Shown here: positions 1 to 8,193 of the stretch, piece after piece | Layout of the letters: every line of letters begins with the position of its first letter | How positions within the stretch are numbered: the first letter of the stretch is position 1 | NCBI GenBank assembly: GCA_003251635.1 | Contig: QKEW01000016.1 | Location: 1 to 32,542, forward strand | DNA from: a bacterium | GTDB taxonomy: Bacteria > Patescibacteriota > Minisyncoccia > Moranbacterales > GWC2-37-73 | Length of the DNA: 32,542 nt | Direction of reading: 5' to 3' | Notes under the pieces: model-generated | Database searches by the model: none | Seen by the model: only the letters and a program-made list of their open reading frames with translations | What the model was told of the DNA's origin: nothing | Program-made: the position numbers and the translations under genes

Positions 1-1278
1 GCTTTTTTCAACATTGATGCGTCCATAACCGAAGTATTGATCAAAACCGACATCTCCCAAGTCATCTGAGTTTTCTTTAAGAATTTTTTCCATCTCTGCA
101 GCTGAAAGATTTGGATTGACTGAAGCCATCAAGGCGACGAGACCGGCTGTTATTGGAGCTGAAAAACTGGTTCCATTCCAAGCACCATAACCACCACCTC
201 TATTAGTTGAATAAATGTAAGATCCAGGAGCTGCTATGTCTACCCAACTGCCATAACTGGAGAAACTAGATTTGGCATCGGTAGAAGTTGTGGCAGAAAC
301 AGCAATGGCATTTTCTATAGCTGCCGGATAAACCGGGGTACTGGTGTTATAATTTCCGGCTGAAGCGATAACCAAAACATCCTTACCATAGGCGTAATCA
401 ATAGCACTTTGCAAAGTTGAGGAATAGCTAGAGCCGCCGTAACTCAAATTTACAACTCGAGAACCATGACTAACTCCATACATTATGCAATTAGCCATAT
501 TTGAATAACTTGCAATCGCGTTAGCATCAGCGATTCTAACCGGAATAATCTTATTATTCCAAGCCACACCCGCTACTCCTAAAGAATTGCCAGTGATAGC
601 CGCTGCACTACCAGCTACCGCAGTTCCATGACCATTAACGTCTTCAAAATTGGTATTGCCATCATAGAAATTATATCCATCCACAAATTTGCTAGCCAAA
701 TCCGGATGATCCGAATCAACTCCAGTATCACAAATAGTTACCGGGCTAGATTCGATTCCCTTGGAGATGTCCCAGCCAGCTGGAGCTGAGATTTTTGGCA
801 AATGCCATTGAGAAGAATAGATTGGGTCGTTGGGAACTTCCATTGGTTCAGCGAGATAGTTTGGTTCAGCATATTCAACGTCACTGTCCTTGGAAAGTTT
901 TTCCAAGACTTTTTCCCTTTTTTCTTTTGAAACTGAAACGACTTTTACTTTAATCTTATCAATTTCTTTCTTTTCTTTAAGCTCATTGTCTTTTAAAATT
1001 TTGTCTTTTTTATCCTTGGAAACACCATCTTTAAATTTCACCAAAAGCTCGTCTTCAACTAACTTAGAACTTTTTGAGCCAGAATCAGCCCAAGAGCTGT
1101 TTTGCAAATTCATATTCACCATCCAAACCAAAGAAACGATTATTCCGGCTACAAAGGCTACAATAACAAAGCCTTTCAAGGTGCTGATTTGTTTTTTCTG
1201 CATCAGGGCCGTTTTTTTCCAAATCCAACTTCGACTTTTTTTCACGGCCTTGTCGATCGGCCTTTTTGTTTTTTTCAT
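1..1278 (-). CDS. Subtilisin-like serine protease (S8 family), membrane-anchored, C-terminus cut by window edge
   Basis: This is absent from the ORF track because it runs off the left edge; reading the minus strand from ATG at 1278 gives about 426 residues without a stop. There is a basic N-terminus and one membrane segment (about residues 36-54). An inhibitor-I9-like propeptide follows (about 65-145, containing VEDELLVKFKDG and ending DVEYAEPNY). The S8 catalytic domain has Asp184 in CDTGVDSDHPDL, His217 in NGHGTAVAG and Ser371 in NGTSFSAP, with the oxyanion Asn in ASAGN. The triad is intact, so an active secreted or surface-tethered endopeptidase is expected. It lies 28 nt after the CBS-protein gene and is probably the last gene of the prfB-ftsE-ftsX transcript. 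No Shine-Dalgarno is visible, only an A/T-rich leader. Family call is firm; substrate is unknown. Confidence 0.93.
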   Translation of the reverse strand, partial: MKKTKRPIDKAVKKSRSWIWKKTALMQKKQISTLKGFVIVAFVAGIIVSLVWMVNMNLQNSSWADSGSKSSKLVEDELLVKFKDGVSKDKKDKILKDNELKEKKEIDKIKVKVVSVSKEKREKVLEKLSKDSDVEYAEPNYLAEPMEVPNDPIYSSQWHLPKISAPAGWDISKGIESSPVTICDTGVDSDHPDLASKFVDGYNFYDGNTNFEDVNGHGTAVAGSAAAITGNSLGVAGVAWNNKIIPVRIADANAIASYSNMANCIMYGVSHGSRVVNLSYGGSSYSSTLQSAIDYAYGKDVLVIASAGNYNTSTPVYPAAIENAIAVSATTSTDAKSSFSSYGSWVDIAAPGSYIYSTNRGGGYGAWNGTSFSAPITAGLVALMASVNPNLSAAEMEKILKENSDDLGDVGFDQYFGYGRINVEKS

Positions 1279-1306
1279 TTTTTTATTTATTATTTATATT
1301 TAATTT

Positions 1307-1750
1307 TTAAATTAATTTTATCATATCCGAAACCGTCACAATCCCTCTGAGAATACCTTTTTCATCCCCAACCGGAATTGTCTTGAAACCAGATTCCTGA
1401 AAAATTTTTATCAAATCCTCTAATTTCAGTTTTGGATCAACATAAAAACACTCTTTGGTCATAATGTCCTCAACGGTTGAATTTGCAACATAGCTAATTG
1501 TCGGATTTTTTTGAGAAACCTTCTCTAAGCTCTCACTGCGGATAAAATCTATGAAAGACGGTAAATAAATATTAGCATTTTCCTTCGAGAAAAAATCCGT
1601 TTCCGAAACTATGCCGATTATTTTGTTTTCATCATCCACAACCGGCAAAGCATGCAATTTTTTTTCTGCCAACAAACTTGCCACTTTTGAAATTTGTTGA
1701 TCGGAGTGAACCGAAAAAACTTCTTTTGTCATTACGTCTTCAACTATCAT
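1307..1750 (-). CDS. CBS-domain-pair protein
   Basis: The 147-residue protein consists almost wholly of two CBS repeats. The first is about residues 1-55 (VEDVMTKEVFSVHSDQ, then LHALPVVDDENKIIGIVSETD) and the second about 92-147 (VEDIMTKECFYVDPKLK, then FKTIPVGDEKGILRGIVTVSD). Bateman modules of this kind bind adenine nucleotides and usually act as sensors or regulatory partners; no catalytic domain is attached. It starts 15 nt after the ftsX stop and lies upstream of the S8 protease, so it is likely co-transcribed with the divisome ABC pair. What it regulates cannot be read from sequence. Confidence 0.9.
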   Translation of the reverse strand: MIVEDVMTKEVFSVHSDQQISKVASLLAEKKLHALPVVDDENKIIGIVSETDFFSKENANIYLPSFIDFIRSESLEKVSQKNPTISYVANSTVEDIMTKECFYVDPKLKLEDLIKIFQESGFKTIPVGDEKGILRGIVTVSDMIKLI

Positions 1751-1764
1751 AGATCGTTGATATT

Positions 1765-2676
1765 TTAAATTTTTAGATATCTTTTTATAGCTATAAAACC
1801 ACTGATTACTCCTAGCAGAACTCCGGTCAACATGGTAGCACCTAAAATCCAGAAAAAATTACTAAAATAAAAACTCAACAAATTTCCCTGAGGAATACTG
1901 CCATTGGTTAACGGTGAAATAAAATAGGAGGTACCAAAAAGCAAAATCATCGTCAAAACTCCCGCCACCAATCCATAGAAAACTCCTTCAAAAACAAAAG
2001 GCATGCGGATGTACAAATTTGAGGCCCCAACCAAGCGCATAACTTCAAATTCTTGTTTATGCGAATACATCGTAATCCTGATAGCGTTAAAGGTTATCAA
2101 AATTCCAATAACTACAAAAGCCAGGCCAAAAATCAAGCCAATTTTACGCGACATTAAAACTATTTCAGACAAGCGATCAATTGTCTTTTTATTTTCAATA
2201 TAGTTAACACTACTGATATCTTCTTTAAAATAAGAATCCTCGACTGATCTCACGATCTGTTCATATTGTTCCGGATTATTAGCCCTAATCACGATAGAGG
2301 CTGGCAAAGGATTTTCACCAATTTCTTCCAGGGCCTTATTGATCATTTCAGTATTAGAACTAAGAGCCAACAAATCCTCCAAAGCTTTGTCTTTAGAAAT
2401 ATAATCAACTGATTTTATTTCTTCATAATCCGCTAATTTATCCTTAATCTCAATAATTTTAGACTCTTCTACTCCAGGATTAAAATATACGCTGACATTG
2501 ATCTTATCTTGCAAGCTAACAATGATCAAATTAGCCGTAAGGCCCAGTACTACCGTAACGCTGATAATATAGAGAGATGTCGCTAAAATACTCACCGTAG
2601 CAAAAGTCAACCAACCATTTCGATAAAAATTGGTCATCCCCTCTTTAAATGTTCGCACTAATTTTAGCCACTTCAT
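1765..2676 (-). CDS. ftsX: Cell-division protein FtsX (ABC-type permease subunit)
   Basis: The 303-residue membrane protein has a short cytoplasmic N-terminus, TM1 (about 21-45), a large extracytoplasmic loop (about 50-170) and three C-terminal TM segments (about 178-200, 226-250, 273-297). This is the FtsX topology. The N-terminal REGMTNFYRNGWLTFATVS-like stretch and the conserved cytoplasmic motif around EFEVMRLVGAS support the family. FtsX pairs with FtsE and transmits ATP hydrolysis to peptidoglycan hydrolases outside the membrane during division. ftsE lies 54 nt upstream on the same strand, as expected for the pair. Confidence 0.95.
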   Translation of the reverse strand: MKWLKLVRTFKEGMTNFYRNGWLTFATVSILATSLYIISVTVVLGLTANLIIVSLQDKINVSVYFNPGVEESKIIEIKDKLADYEEIKSVDYISKDKALEDLLALSSNTEMINKALEEIGENPLPASIVIRANNPEQYEQIVRSVEDSYFKEDISSVNYIENKKTIDRLSEIVLMSRKIGLIFGLAFVVIGILITFNAIRITMYSHKQEFEVMRLVGASNLYIRMPFVFEGVFYGLVAGVLTMILLFGTSYFISPLTNGSIPQGNLLSFYFSNFFWILGATMLTGVLLGVISGFIAIKRYLKI

Positions 2677-2729
2677 ATATTTAAATCCTAGTTTGTTTTT
2701 GTAATTTATTTTTTAGTATTTTTTTAAGT

Positions 2730-3404
2730 TCAATACCTCCCCTTAATTTCATCGCTGACTATCTTGCCATTCTCCAATCGAATAACTCTTTTTTCAATTT
2801 TATCCACCATTTCTTTGTTGTGAGTTGCCAAAACTATAGTTGTTCCCAGGCCATTGATTTTTAGAAGCAATTGAGTGATATCCCAGGTTGAGTCCGGATC
2901 CAAATTACCAGACGGTTCATCTGCCAAAATAACTTGCGGATTACAAACCAAAGCTCGAGCCAAAGAAATTTTTTGTTTCTCTCCTCCGCTTAATTGATGC
3001 GGGTATTTTTCCATTTTATCCGTCATTCCAACTATGTCCAAAATTTCAGGAACCTTTTCAGCAATATTTTCATTAGTCTCACCGAAAACTTCAAGAGCAT
3101 AAGCTACATTTTCAAAAACCGTTTTTTTTGGAAGAAGTTTGAAATCCTGAAAAACCGTACCAATATTGCGACGGAAATAAGGCAAGAGTCTTTTTTTGAT
3201 TGAACTGAGAGGCCTTTCGTTGAAATAAACCACACCTTCCGATGGCTGCTCTTCAGCTGAAATTAATTTTAATAAGGTTGACTTGCCGGCACCGCTCTGA
3301 CCTACAACTGAAACAAACTCGCCACTTTCGATGGTTAAATTGACATTGTCCAAAGCTACAAAATTTTCCGGATAAACTTTAGAAACATTTTCAAACTTGA
3401 TCAT
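2730..3404 (-). CDS. ftsE: Cell-division ATP-binding protein FtsE
   Basis: This 224-residue ABC ATPase has Walker A GQSGAGKST (about 35-44), a Q-loop (TVFQDFKLLPKKTVFENVA), signature LSGGEKQKISLARAL, Walker B VILADEPSGNLD and an H-switch (VLATHNKEM). The FQDFKLL and EPSGNLDP features are typical of FtsE. It is followed by ftsX and preceded by prfB, an order common in CPR-type genomes (recalled, not searched). The signature has EKQK rather than the usual EQQR. Confidence 0.95.
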   Translation of the reverse strand: MIKFENVSKVYPENFVALDNVNLTIESGEFVSVVGQSGAGKSTLLKLISAEEQPSEGVVYFNERPLSSIKKRLLPYFRRNIGTVFQDFKLLPKKTVFENVAYALEVFGETNENIAEKVPEILDIVGMTDKMEKYPHQLSGGEKQKISLARALVCNPQVILADEPSGNLDPDSTWDITQLLLKINGLGTTIVLATHNKEMVDKIEKRVIRLENGKIVSDEIKGRY

Positions 3405-3433
3405 AAGATTTATTTCGAATCCAATTTATATTT

Positions 3434-4538
3434 TTATTTTTTGTTTTGACCAGCTTGCCATTTAAGATAACTCTCCATAAAATCATCCAGATCTCCAGAT
3501 AGAACCTTTTCAGTTTCAACACTTTCTGTTTTAGTTCGATGATCCTTAACCATCTGATAAGGATGCAGGACATAGGATCGAATCTGGCTTCCCCACTCAG
3601 CACTTTGAAAATCTCCCCGCAACTTTCTTTTTTCCTCCTCTTGTTTTTCTAGGAATTTCTGATGAATCCGCGCCTTCAAAACTTTCATGGCCCGCTCCTT
3701 ATTTTGAATTTGTGATCTTTCACTCTGACAAGTCACCACAACCCCCGTTGGCTTGTGAGTAATTCTGACTGCGCTATCGGTCGTATTTACATGCTGCCCC
3801 CCAGCTCCGGAAGAACGATAGGTATCAATTATCAAATCCTGCGGATTTATCTCAACTTCTTCAATTTCTCCAATTACCGGCAAAACTTCTACTAGCGCAA
3901 ATGAAGTTTGGCGCAAGTTATCTGAATTGAAAGGCGAAAGCCTCACCAAACGATGCACACCTGCTTCACTTTGCAAATAACCGTAGGCCCACTCGCCTTC
4001 TATTTCCATCGTCACACTTTTAATTCCAGCTTCCGTACCTCGTGATTCATCAATGATCCTGGCTGAATAACCTTTATTCTCTGCCCAGCGCAAATACATT
4101 CTGAGCAACATTTCGGTCCAATCCTGAGCATCAACCCCGCCAGCCCCTGCATGAATGGCTAAAATCACACCAGCGCGATCATATTTGCCACCAAGCAACA
4201 ATTGAAATTCCAATTTATCCAAATCCTCTCTAATTTTTTCTATTTGATTTTCAATTTCCTCCTTTTCTGAATCATCCAGACTTTCAAGCAAATCCACATA
4301 TTCCGCCAGATCCGAAATTTGTTTTTCCAACTTTTCAAAATCATTAATCTCTTTTTGTAAGGACTCCAGTTTTTTCATTAACTTTCCAGCCTCCTGCGGA
4401 TCATTCCAAAAACCTTCCCTGATTGAGACTTTTTCCAAATCCAAAACTTCTCGCTTCTTTTCTTCCAAGTCAAAGACATTCCCGCAGCGGCGGGATCTTA
4501 TCTTGCAAATCTTTCAATTCTTGTTTAACTTCTTTCAT
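3434..4538 (-). CDS. prfB: Peptide chain release factor 2, made by programmed +1 frameshift
   Basis: The ORF track starts this gene at a TTG (4468), but the real start is ATG at 4538. The zero frame encodes 22 residues ending ...LRECL and meets TGA at 4472-4470; a +1 shift on CTT-TGA-C enters the main frame (D-LEEKKREVL...), giving about 367 residues. RF2 hallmarks are the SPF tripeptide in RLSPFNSD (TGA recognition) and the catalytic GGQ in SSGAGGQHVN. Leu-Arg-Glu-Cys-Leu aligns with the Leu-Arg-Gly-Tyr-Leu preceding the E. coli site. The frameshift autoregulates RF2 and shows that TGA is a stop codon here. ftsE follows after 29 nt. Confidence 0.95.
4469..4495 (-). promoter_or_regulatory. 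prfB programmed +1 frameshift site with upstream hairpin
   Basis: On the minus strand the slip site is CTTTGAC at 4475-4469. It follows TCCCGC-CGCT-GCGGGA (4495-4480), a 6-bp GC-only stem with a 4-nt loop. The 3' arm GCGGGA occupies the position of the Shine-Dalgarno-like AGGGGG of E. coli prfB, so the stimulatory element is weakened and also sits in the hairpin. The slip site itself is canonical; the hairpin's role is inference. Confidence 0.85.
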
Positions 4539-4593
4539 TGCAACCTTGCCTTAATTTTCCAATGCTTTTATATTTTATTATTTTGATATTTTT

Positions 4594-4602
4594 ATTATAC
4601 CA
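4594..4602 (-). promoter_or_regulatory. Extended -10 promoter for the prfB operon
   Basis: The minus strand reads TGGTATAAT, a perfect extended -10, at 4602-4594. It lies in the gap downstream of the ZIP-transporter gene, about 50-55 nt before the prfB ATG. No convincing -35 is seen. The same TGGTATAAT string occurs at other promoters in this window (31906 and 31917). Confidence 0.6.
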
Positions 4603-4608
4603 CAAATT

Positions 4609-5352
4609 TTATTCTAGAAAAAGCATTGTCCACATCACAAAAATTCCCAAAACAAAAAAAGCCACTTGATTGAAGGATTGGGCGAAAGTTTGAGTTTTTT
4701 TCTTGTGAAGTTCCGGAATCATGTCAGCCATGGCGATATAGATAAAGCCGCCAGCCGCAAAAGGCACTAAAAATAGAGTGACTCTATCTTGAGCCAAACT
4801 GACCAATAAAACCAAACCAGCACCCAAAAAAGCAGTCAGAGCGCTGAAAAAATTGTAGAGCAAGGCCTTGCCTTTGGAAAATCCGTCATGGAGCAGTACC
4901 CCAAAATCCCCAATCTCTTGCGGAACCTCATGGAAGAAAACCGCCAAAGTAGTCGCAACTCCGACCGGGACACTAATCAAGAAACTAGCCGCAATAATCA
5001 TGCCATCGAGAAAATTATGAAAACCGTCACCAATCAAAATCATGTAAGACAAAATATGTGAATGCTCTGGGCAATCAACTTCGTGGCAGTGTCGCCAATA
5101 AATTATTTTTTCCAAAACAAAAAAAGAGAGGATTCCACTCAAGATGAAAATGGAAACCCAAGAACTTCCATGATCCAAGCTTCCCGGGATTAAATGGATG
5201 AAAGCGTCGCCCAAAAGCGTGCCCGCCGAAAAGCTAACCAACAAAATCAAAATCCGCTCAAGACGTTTTTCGCCCAAAGTCAAAGTCACGACTCCAACCA
5301 AGGAAGCTAGACTAATCAATAAAACACTAAGAAAAATATAAAACCAAAGCAT
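4609..5352 (-). CDS. ZIP-family divalent metal transporter
   Basis: The 247-residue polytopic membrane protein has about 7-8 TM segments. The ZIP metal-path motifs are visible: DGFHNFLDGMIIAASF in TM4 (His, Asn, Asp) and FFHEVPQEIGDFGVLLHDG in TM5 (HExPxExGD). A short His/Cys-bearing loop (WRHCHEVDCPEHSH) lies between TM3 and TM4. These proteins carry Zn2+, Fe2+ or Mn2+ into the cytoplasm. The gene starts 6 nt after the rubrerythrin stop, so the two form an operon; iron supply to the diiron protein is a reasonable but unproven link. Confidence 0.92.
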   Translation of the reverse strand: MLWFYIFLSVLLISLASLVGVVTLTLGEKRLERILILLVSFSAGTLLGDAFIHLIPGSLDHGSSWVSIFILSGILSFFVLEKIIYWRHCHEVDCPEHSHILSYMILIGDGFHNFLDGMIIAASFLISVPVGVATTLAVFFHEVPQEIGDFGVLLHDGFSKGKALLYNFFSALTAFLGAGLVLLVSLAQDRVTLFLVPFAAGGFIYIAMADMIPELHKKKTQTFAQSFNQVAFFVLGIFVMWTMLFLE

Positions 5353-5358
5353 ATCAAC

Positions 5359-5880
5359 CTATTTCAAATACTTCTCAATCAAAATTCCGTGATCGCCTTC
5401 AACTTGGGTCAAGGCTGTGAAGAAAATTTTGATTGGTTGTTCAATAGCTTGTTTGGCAAAATCAACATAGAGTTTTTGTGCATGATCTTCCAATTCCAAA
5501 GTCTTTTTGAAATTCTCCACATCTTCAGTTGAGCAAGCTTCCTCTCCCGAAGCAGGCATTTCGATCTTTAAGATTTTGGTCACAATGACTGCGTGTTCCA
5601 ATTCAATCTTAGCCAAGCGTTTGTACATGGCTTTGATTTCATAGGTTGAGGCCTGATTGGCCATGCAAAGATAAATCGCATTAGCTTTGATTTCCAAATC
5701 CAAAGTTTCCAGCAAGTTTTTGCGCGAAACCTCACTAACTTCAACTTGCTGATTCACAATTGGGTTAGCTTCATTTCCGTCTTTGATAAAACTCATTCGC
5801 GCCCCACAAAATGGACAATTATGCGGCTTAGCTTCGCCAATATAGGCATCTCCACAAATTTCACAAATAAACGTCTGCAT
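5359..5880 (-). CDS. Rubrerythrin-like diiron protein
   Basis: The 173-residue protein has an N-terminal rubredoxin-like zinc-ribbon (CEICGDAY...CPFCGARM, about residues 5-29) followed by a ferritin-like four-helix domain (about 50-173). The diiron ligands are visible as E in LDLEIKAN, ExxH in IELEHAV, E in LELEDHA and ExxH in VEGDHG. In anaerobes rubrerythrins reduce hydrogen peroxide. The ribbon is N-terminal, the reverse of the classical domain order. The gene is co-directional with, and 6 nt from, the ZIP transporter. Confidence 0.9.
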   Translation of the reverse strand: MQTFICEICGDAYIGEAKPHNCPFCGARMSFIKDGNEANPIVNQQVEVSEVSRKNLLETLDLEIKANAIYLCMANQASTYEIKAMYKRLAKIELEHAVIVTKILKIEMPASGEEACSTEDVENFKKTLELEDHAQKLYVDFAKQAIEQPIKIFFTALTQVEGDHGILIEKYLK

Positions 5881-5915
5881 AGTTTTTTATTTTAATTATT
5901 AGAACTTATTCAATG

Positions 5916-5988
5916 AGCCACCTATCAGGATTGAACTGATGACCTATGCGTTACGAGTGCATTGCTCTACCAACTGAGCTAAGGTGGC
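5916..5988 (-). tRNA. tRNA-Thr (anticodon CGT)
   Basis: Read 5' to 3' on the minus strand, acceptor GCCACCT pairs with AGGTGGC. The D arm is GCTC-AGTTGGTA-GAGC, the anticodon loop is CTCGTAA (anticodon CGT, reading ACG), and the T arm is ATCAG-TTCAATC-CTGAT. The anticodon stem has one A-C mismatch next to the loop. The discriminator is T and the 3' CCA is not encoded. The length is 73 nt. A broken second tRNA lies 2 nt upstream. Confidence 0.93.
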
Positions 5989-5990
5989 TT

Positions 5991-6061
5991 GTGCATTGCT
6001 CGGACCCTGCCTACCGGCAGGCAGGCCTGTCCGCCTTGGGCGGAAACTGAGCTACATCAGC
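5991..6061 (-). pseudogene. tRNA 5'-half relic with a palindromic insert in its D loop
   Basis: The minus strand reads GCTGATG-TA-GCTC-AGTT, a normal tRNA 5' end. It is then interrupted by about 43 nt of GC-rich double hairpin, and resumes with GAGC-A-ATGCAC. The last 11 nt (GAGCAATGCAC) are identical to the D-arm/anticodon-stem of the adjacent intact tRNA-Thr. The sequence then stops and the intact tRNA begins 2 nt later. No anticodon, T arm or matching 3' acceptor follows. Its acceptor differs from that of the intact gene, so it derives from a different, probably also Thr-type, tRNA. Confidence 0.7.
6002..6044 (-). repeat. GC-rich double palindrome (REP-like element) inside the tRNA relic
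   Basis: Two hairpins lie in tandem: TCCGCC-CAA-GGCGGA and CCTGCCT-GCCGGT-AGGCAGG. Their composition stands out against AT-rich surroundings. They sit exactly where D-loop bases should be, which points to insertion of a mobile palindromic element. Similar GC-rich palindromes occur at 4480, 13055 and 31190. Confidence 0.65.
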
Positions 6062-6076
6062 AAACGTCCCGTCAGT

Positions 6077-6988
6077 TTAGCTAATTTGCGATTTTTTGAC
6101 AAGCCGGGCCACATTCTCCTCTACCGCTCTTTGAATTTCACCGATTACGTGCTGATTGTCCGGATTTTTGAAAAGATGCTTGAAGCGGCCTTGAGTTTTT
6201 AAAAATTCTTCAATCGGCTTGGGATTTTCGTTGATATAGTTAATCTTATATTTTCCATCTTCAATTTCATAGAGCGGCCAAAAATTAGTCTCCACAGCTA
6301 ACTTGGCCACGTTGACATATTGCGAAGTTGGATATTTCCAAACCTGGGTGCAAGGTTGCAAAACTAAAAGAAATGTCGGCCCTTCAATTTCCAAAGCCTT
6401 TCGAGCTTTTTTTTCTAGGTCTGCCAAATTTCCAACCGAAGCCTGGGCTAAATATTTCAAACCATGTCCATTGATGATTTCCATCAGATCTTTTCTTTGA
6501 CGAACTTTACCAAAAGATTCTTTACCAGCTGGCTCAGTTTCCGTATCCGCACCATAAGGGGTTGCACCCGACCGCTGCCCGCCAGTATTCATATAACCGC
6601 CATTGTCATAACAAACATAAAGAAAATCATGGCCGCGCTCAAGTGCGCCGGAAAGCGATTGTAATCCGATATCCGTGGTTCCACCATCTCCACCAAAAAC
6701 CACCAATTTAGCTTTCTTTTTGATTTTGCCTTTTTTTAAAAGAATTTTTTGAGCCGCTTCTACTCCAGACATTGTAGCTGCTGCATTTTCAAAAGCATTA
6801 TGAATAAAAGGAACCTTCCAAGCTGTGTAGGGATAGATCGTAGTGGTTACTTCAAGACAACCGGTTGCACTGGCCACAATTATTGGATCTTCAGTTGCCC
6901 CCAAAACGGTTCGCACAATGGCCGGAATCCCACATCCTGCGCATGTGCTGTGCCCTGGGGCTAATTTTTCAGTTAGTTTTTTATTCAT
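6077..6988 (-). CDS. porB: 2-oxoacid (pyruvate-type):ferredoxin oxidoreductase, beta subunit
   Basis: The 303-residue TPP-binding subunit has an N-terminal cluster/TPP region CAGCGIPAIVRT, SATGCLEV, and a TPP-Mg motif in VVFGGDGGTTDIGLQSL...YDNGGYMNTGGQRSG. A fourth conserved Cys is in LQPCTQVW. The cysteine pattern fits the [4Fe-4S]-carrying beta subunit of four-subunit pyruvate oxidoreductases. It catalyses pyruvate + CoA + oxidised ferredoxin to acetyl-CoA + CO2 + reduced ferredoxin. It is last in the porG-D-A-B operon, 11 nt after porA. Substrate preference (pyruvate versus another 2-oxoacid) is inferred from similarity to the PorB type. Confidence 0.93.
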   Translation of the reverse strand: MNKKLTEKLAPGHSTCAGCGIPAIVRTVLGATEDPIIVASATGCLEVTTTIYPYTAWKVPFIHNAFENAAATMSGVEAAQKILLKKGKIKKKAKLVVFGGDGGTTDIGLQSLSGALERGHDFLYVCYDNGGYMNTGGQRSGATPYGADTETEPAGKESFGKVRQRKDLMEIINGHGLKYLAQASVGNLADLEKKARKALEIEGPTFLLVLQPCTQVWKYPTSQYVNVAKLAVETNFWPLYEIEDGKYKINYINENPKPIEEFLKTQGRFKHLFKNPDNQHVIGEIQRAVEENVARLVKKSQIS

Positions 6989-6999
6989 AAAGCAAAAAG

Positions 7000-8190
7000 T
7001 TATTTCAAATATTTAACTCTGTCAGAAATATTTCCCTTTTCCAAATCGGCAAAAACTTTCTCAATCTGTTTTTGAAAAGTATCCCGTCCGCCTAAGCCAT
7101 AAGTGTAACTGGCCACTTCGATTTTACGCCCAGTGGCGTGGTAGACTCCATTAACCACTTCAGTGTAAAGCGGCGGATAGGCTCCTACTGACATCGCCCG
7201 ATCCAAAACAGCAATCCTTTTAGCATGCGCCAATTTTTCTCCAATTTTTTGATAATCAAATGGCCGAAAAAGAGTAACGGCAAGCACGCCGACCTTTTTG
7301 CCTTTTTCTCGAAGCCGATCAACCACCTCTTTAACAGTACCAGCCACTGAACCCATAATCACGATAACTTCTTTGGCATCCTTAGTTTCGTATTCTTCAA
7401 AAAAATCATAGTGTCTTTGAAATTCCCGACCAAAATCCCGACAAATTCGCTGGAATTCATTTTTTGTCTTGAGAAAATCTTTTTGCTGATCGACACGGAA
7501 ATCAAAATAACTGTCTTGCAAAGCCAATGGTCCAAAACTAACTGGGTTTTTCAAATTGAGCAAGAAGTTTTGAGGCTGATAAACGCCGACAAAATCCTCA
7601 ATTTCATCATCCGGCAAAAGTTCAACTCTCTCAGTGGTGTGCGAAGTTTGAAATCCATCCATAACTACCATAACCGGAAAACGAGTTTCTTCCGCCAACT
7701 TTAGACCGATAAAACCCAAATCATAAACTTCTTGAGCATTTTGCGCAAAAATCTGAATCCAGCCACTGTCGCGCACCGCCATTACATCCCCATGTTCTCC
7801 ATGAATATTAATTGGGGCCGAAAGCGCCCGGGCACTTACATACATCAGCGACGGCAGACGGAGTCCGCTGGCGATGTAGAGAATTTCGTGCATCAAAGCC
7901 AGGCCTTGGGAACTGGTGGCTGTGACTGTTCGTGCTCCAGCCGCTTGAGCCCCAACCACCGCACTCATGGCGCTGTGTTCTGACTCAACTTGAATAATTT
8001 CCGCGTTGACTTTACCGTCAGCTTTCATTTTAGCAAAAGTCTCAATAATCGGAGTCTGGGGAGTGATCGGGTAAACTGCCATAACGTCCGGTTGAATTTG
8101 TCGCAAAGCCTCAGCCGCAGCCGCTCCGCCAGTCAGAGCCCTGACTAAATGCTTCTCCTGTTTTGATTTTGAATATAATTTATTTAACAT
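7000..8190 (-). CDS. porA: 2-oxoacid (pyruvate-type):ferredoxin oxidoreductase, alpha subunit
   Basis: The 396-residue subunit has the pyrimidine-binding domain at about 18-250 (GGAAAAEALRQIQPDVMAVYPITPQTP; VESEHSAMSAVVGAQAAGARTVTATSSQGLALM). It also has domain II at about 270-380 (VIVIMGSVAGTVKEVVDRLREKGKKVGVLAVTLFRPF). The Pro-Ile-Thr-Pro and SSQG motifs are diagnostic. It begins 3 nt after porD, indicating translational coupling. Confidence 0.94.
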   Translation of the reverse strand: MLNKLYSKSKQEKHLVRALTGGAAAAEALRQIQPDVMAVYPITPQTPIIETFAKMKADGKVNAEIIQVESEHSAMSAVVGAQAAGARTVTATSSQGLALMHEILYIASGLRLPSLMYVSARALSAPINIHGEHGDVMAVRDSGWIQIFAQNAQEVYDLGFIGLKLAEETRFPVMVVMDGFQTSHTTERVELLPDDEIEDFVGVYQPQNFLLNLKNPVSFGPLALQDSYFDFRVDQQKDFLKTKNEFQRICRDFGREFQRHYDFFEEYETKDAKEVIVIMGSVAGTVKEVVDRLREKGKKVGVLAVTLFRPFDYQKIGEKLAHAKRIAVLDRAMSVGAYPPLYTEVVNGVYHATGRKIEVASYTYGLGGRDTFQKQIEKVFADLEKGNISDRVKYLK

Positions 8191-8193
8191 AAT

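Noticed and set aside
890-1303. Plus-strand ORFs over the left end (137 and 82 aa)
   Set aside because: They are antisense shadows of the S8 protease gene, with low-complexity Phe/Ser/Leu translations.
3391-3603. Minus-strand ORF of 70 aa overlapping prfB and ftsE
   Set aside because: It is in a different frame within prfB's 3' end, with no motif or start signal.
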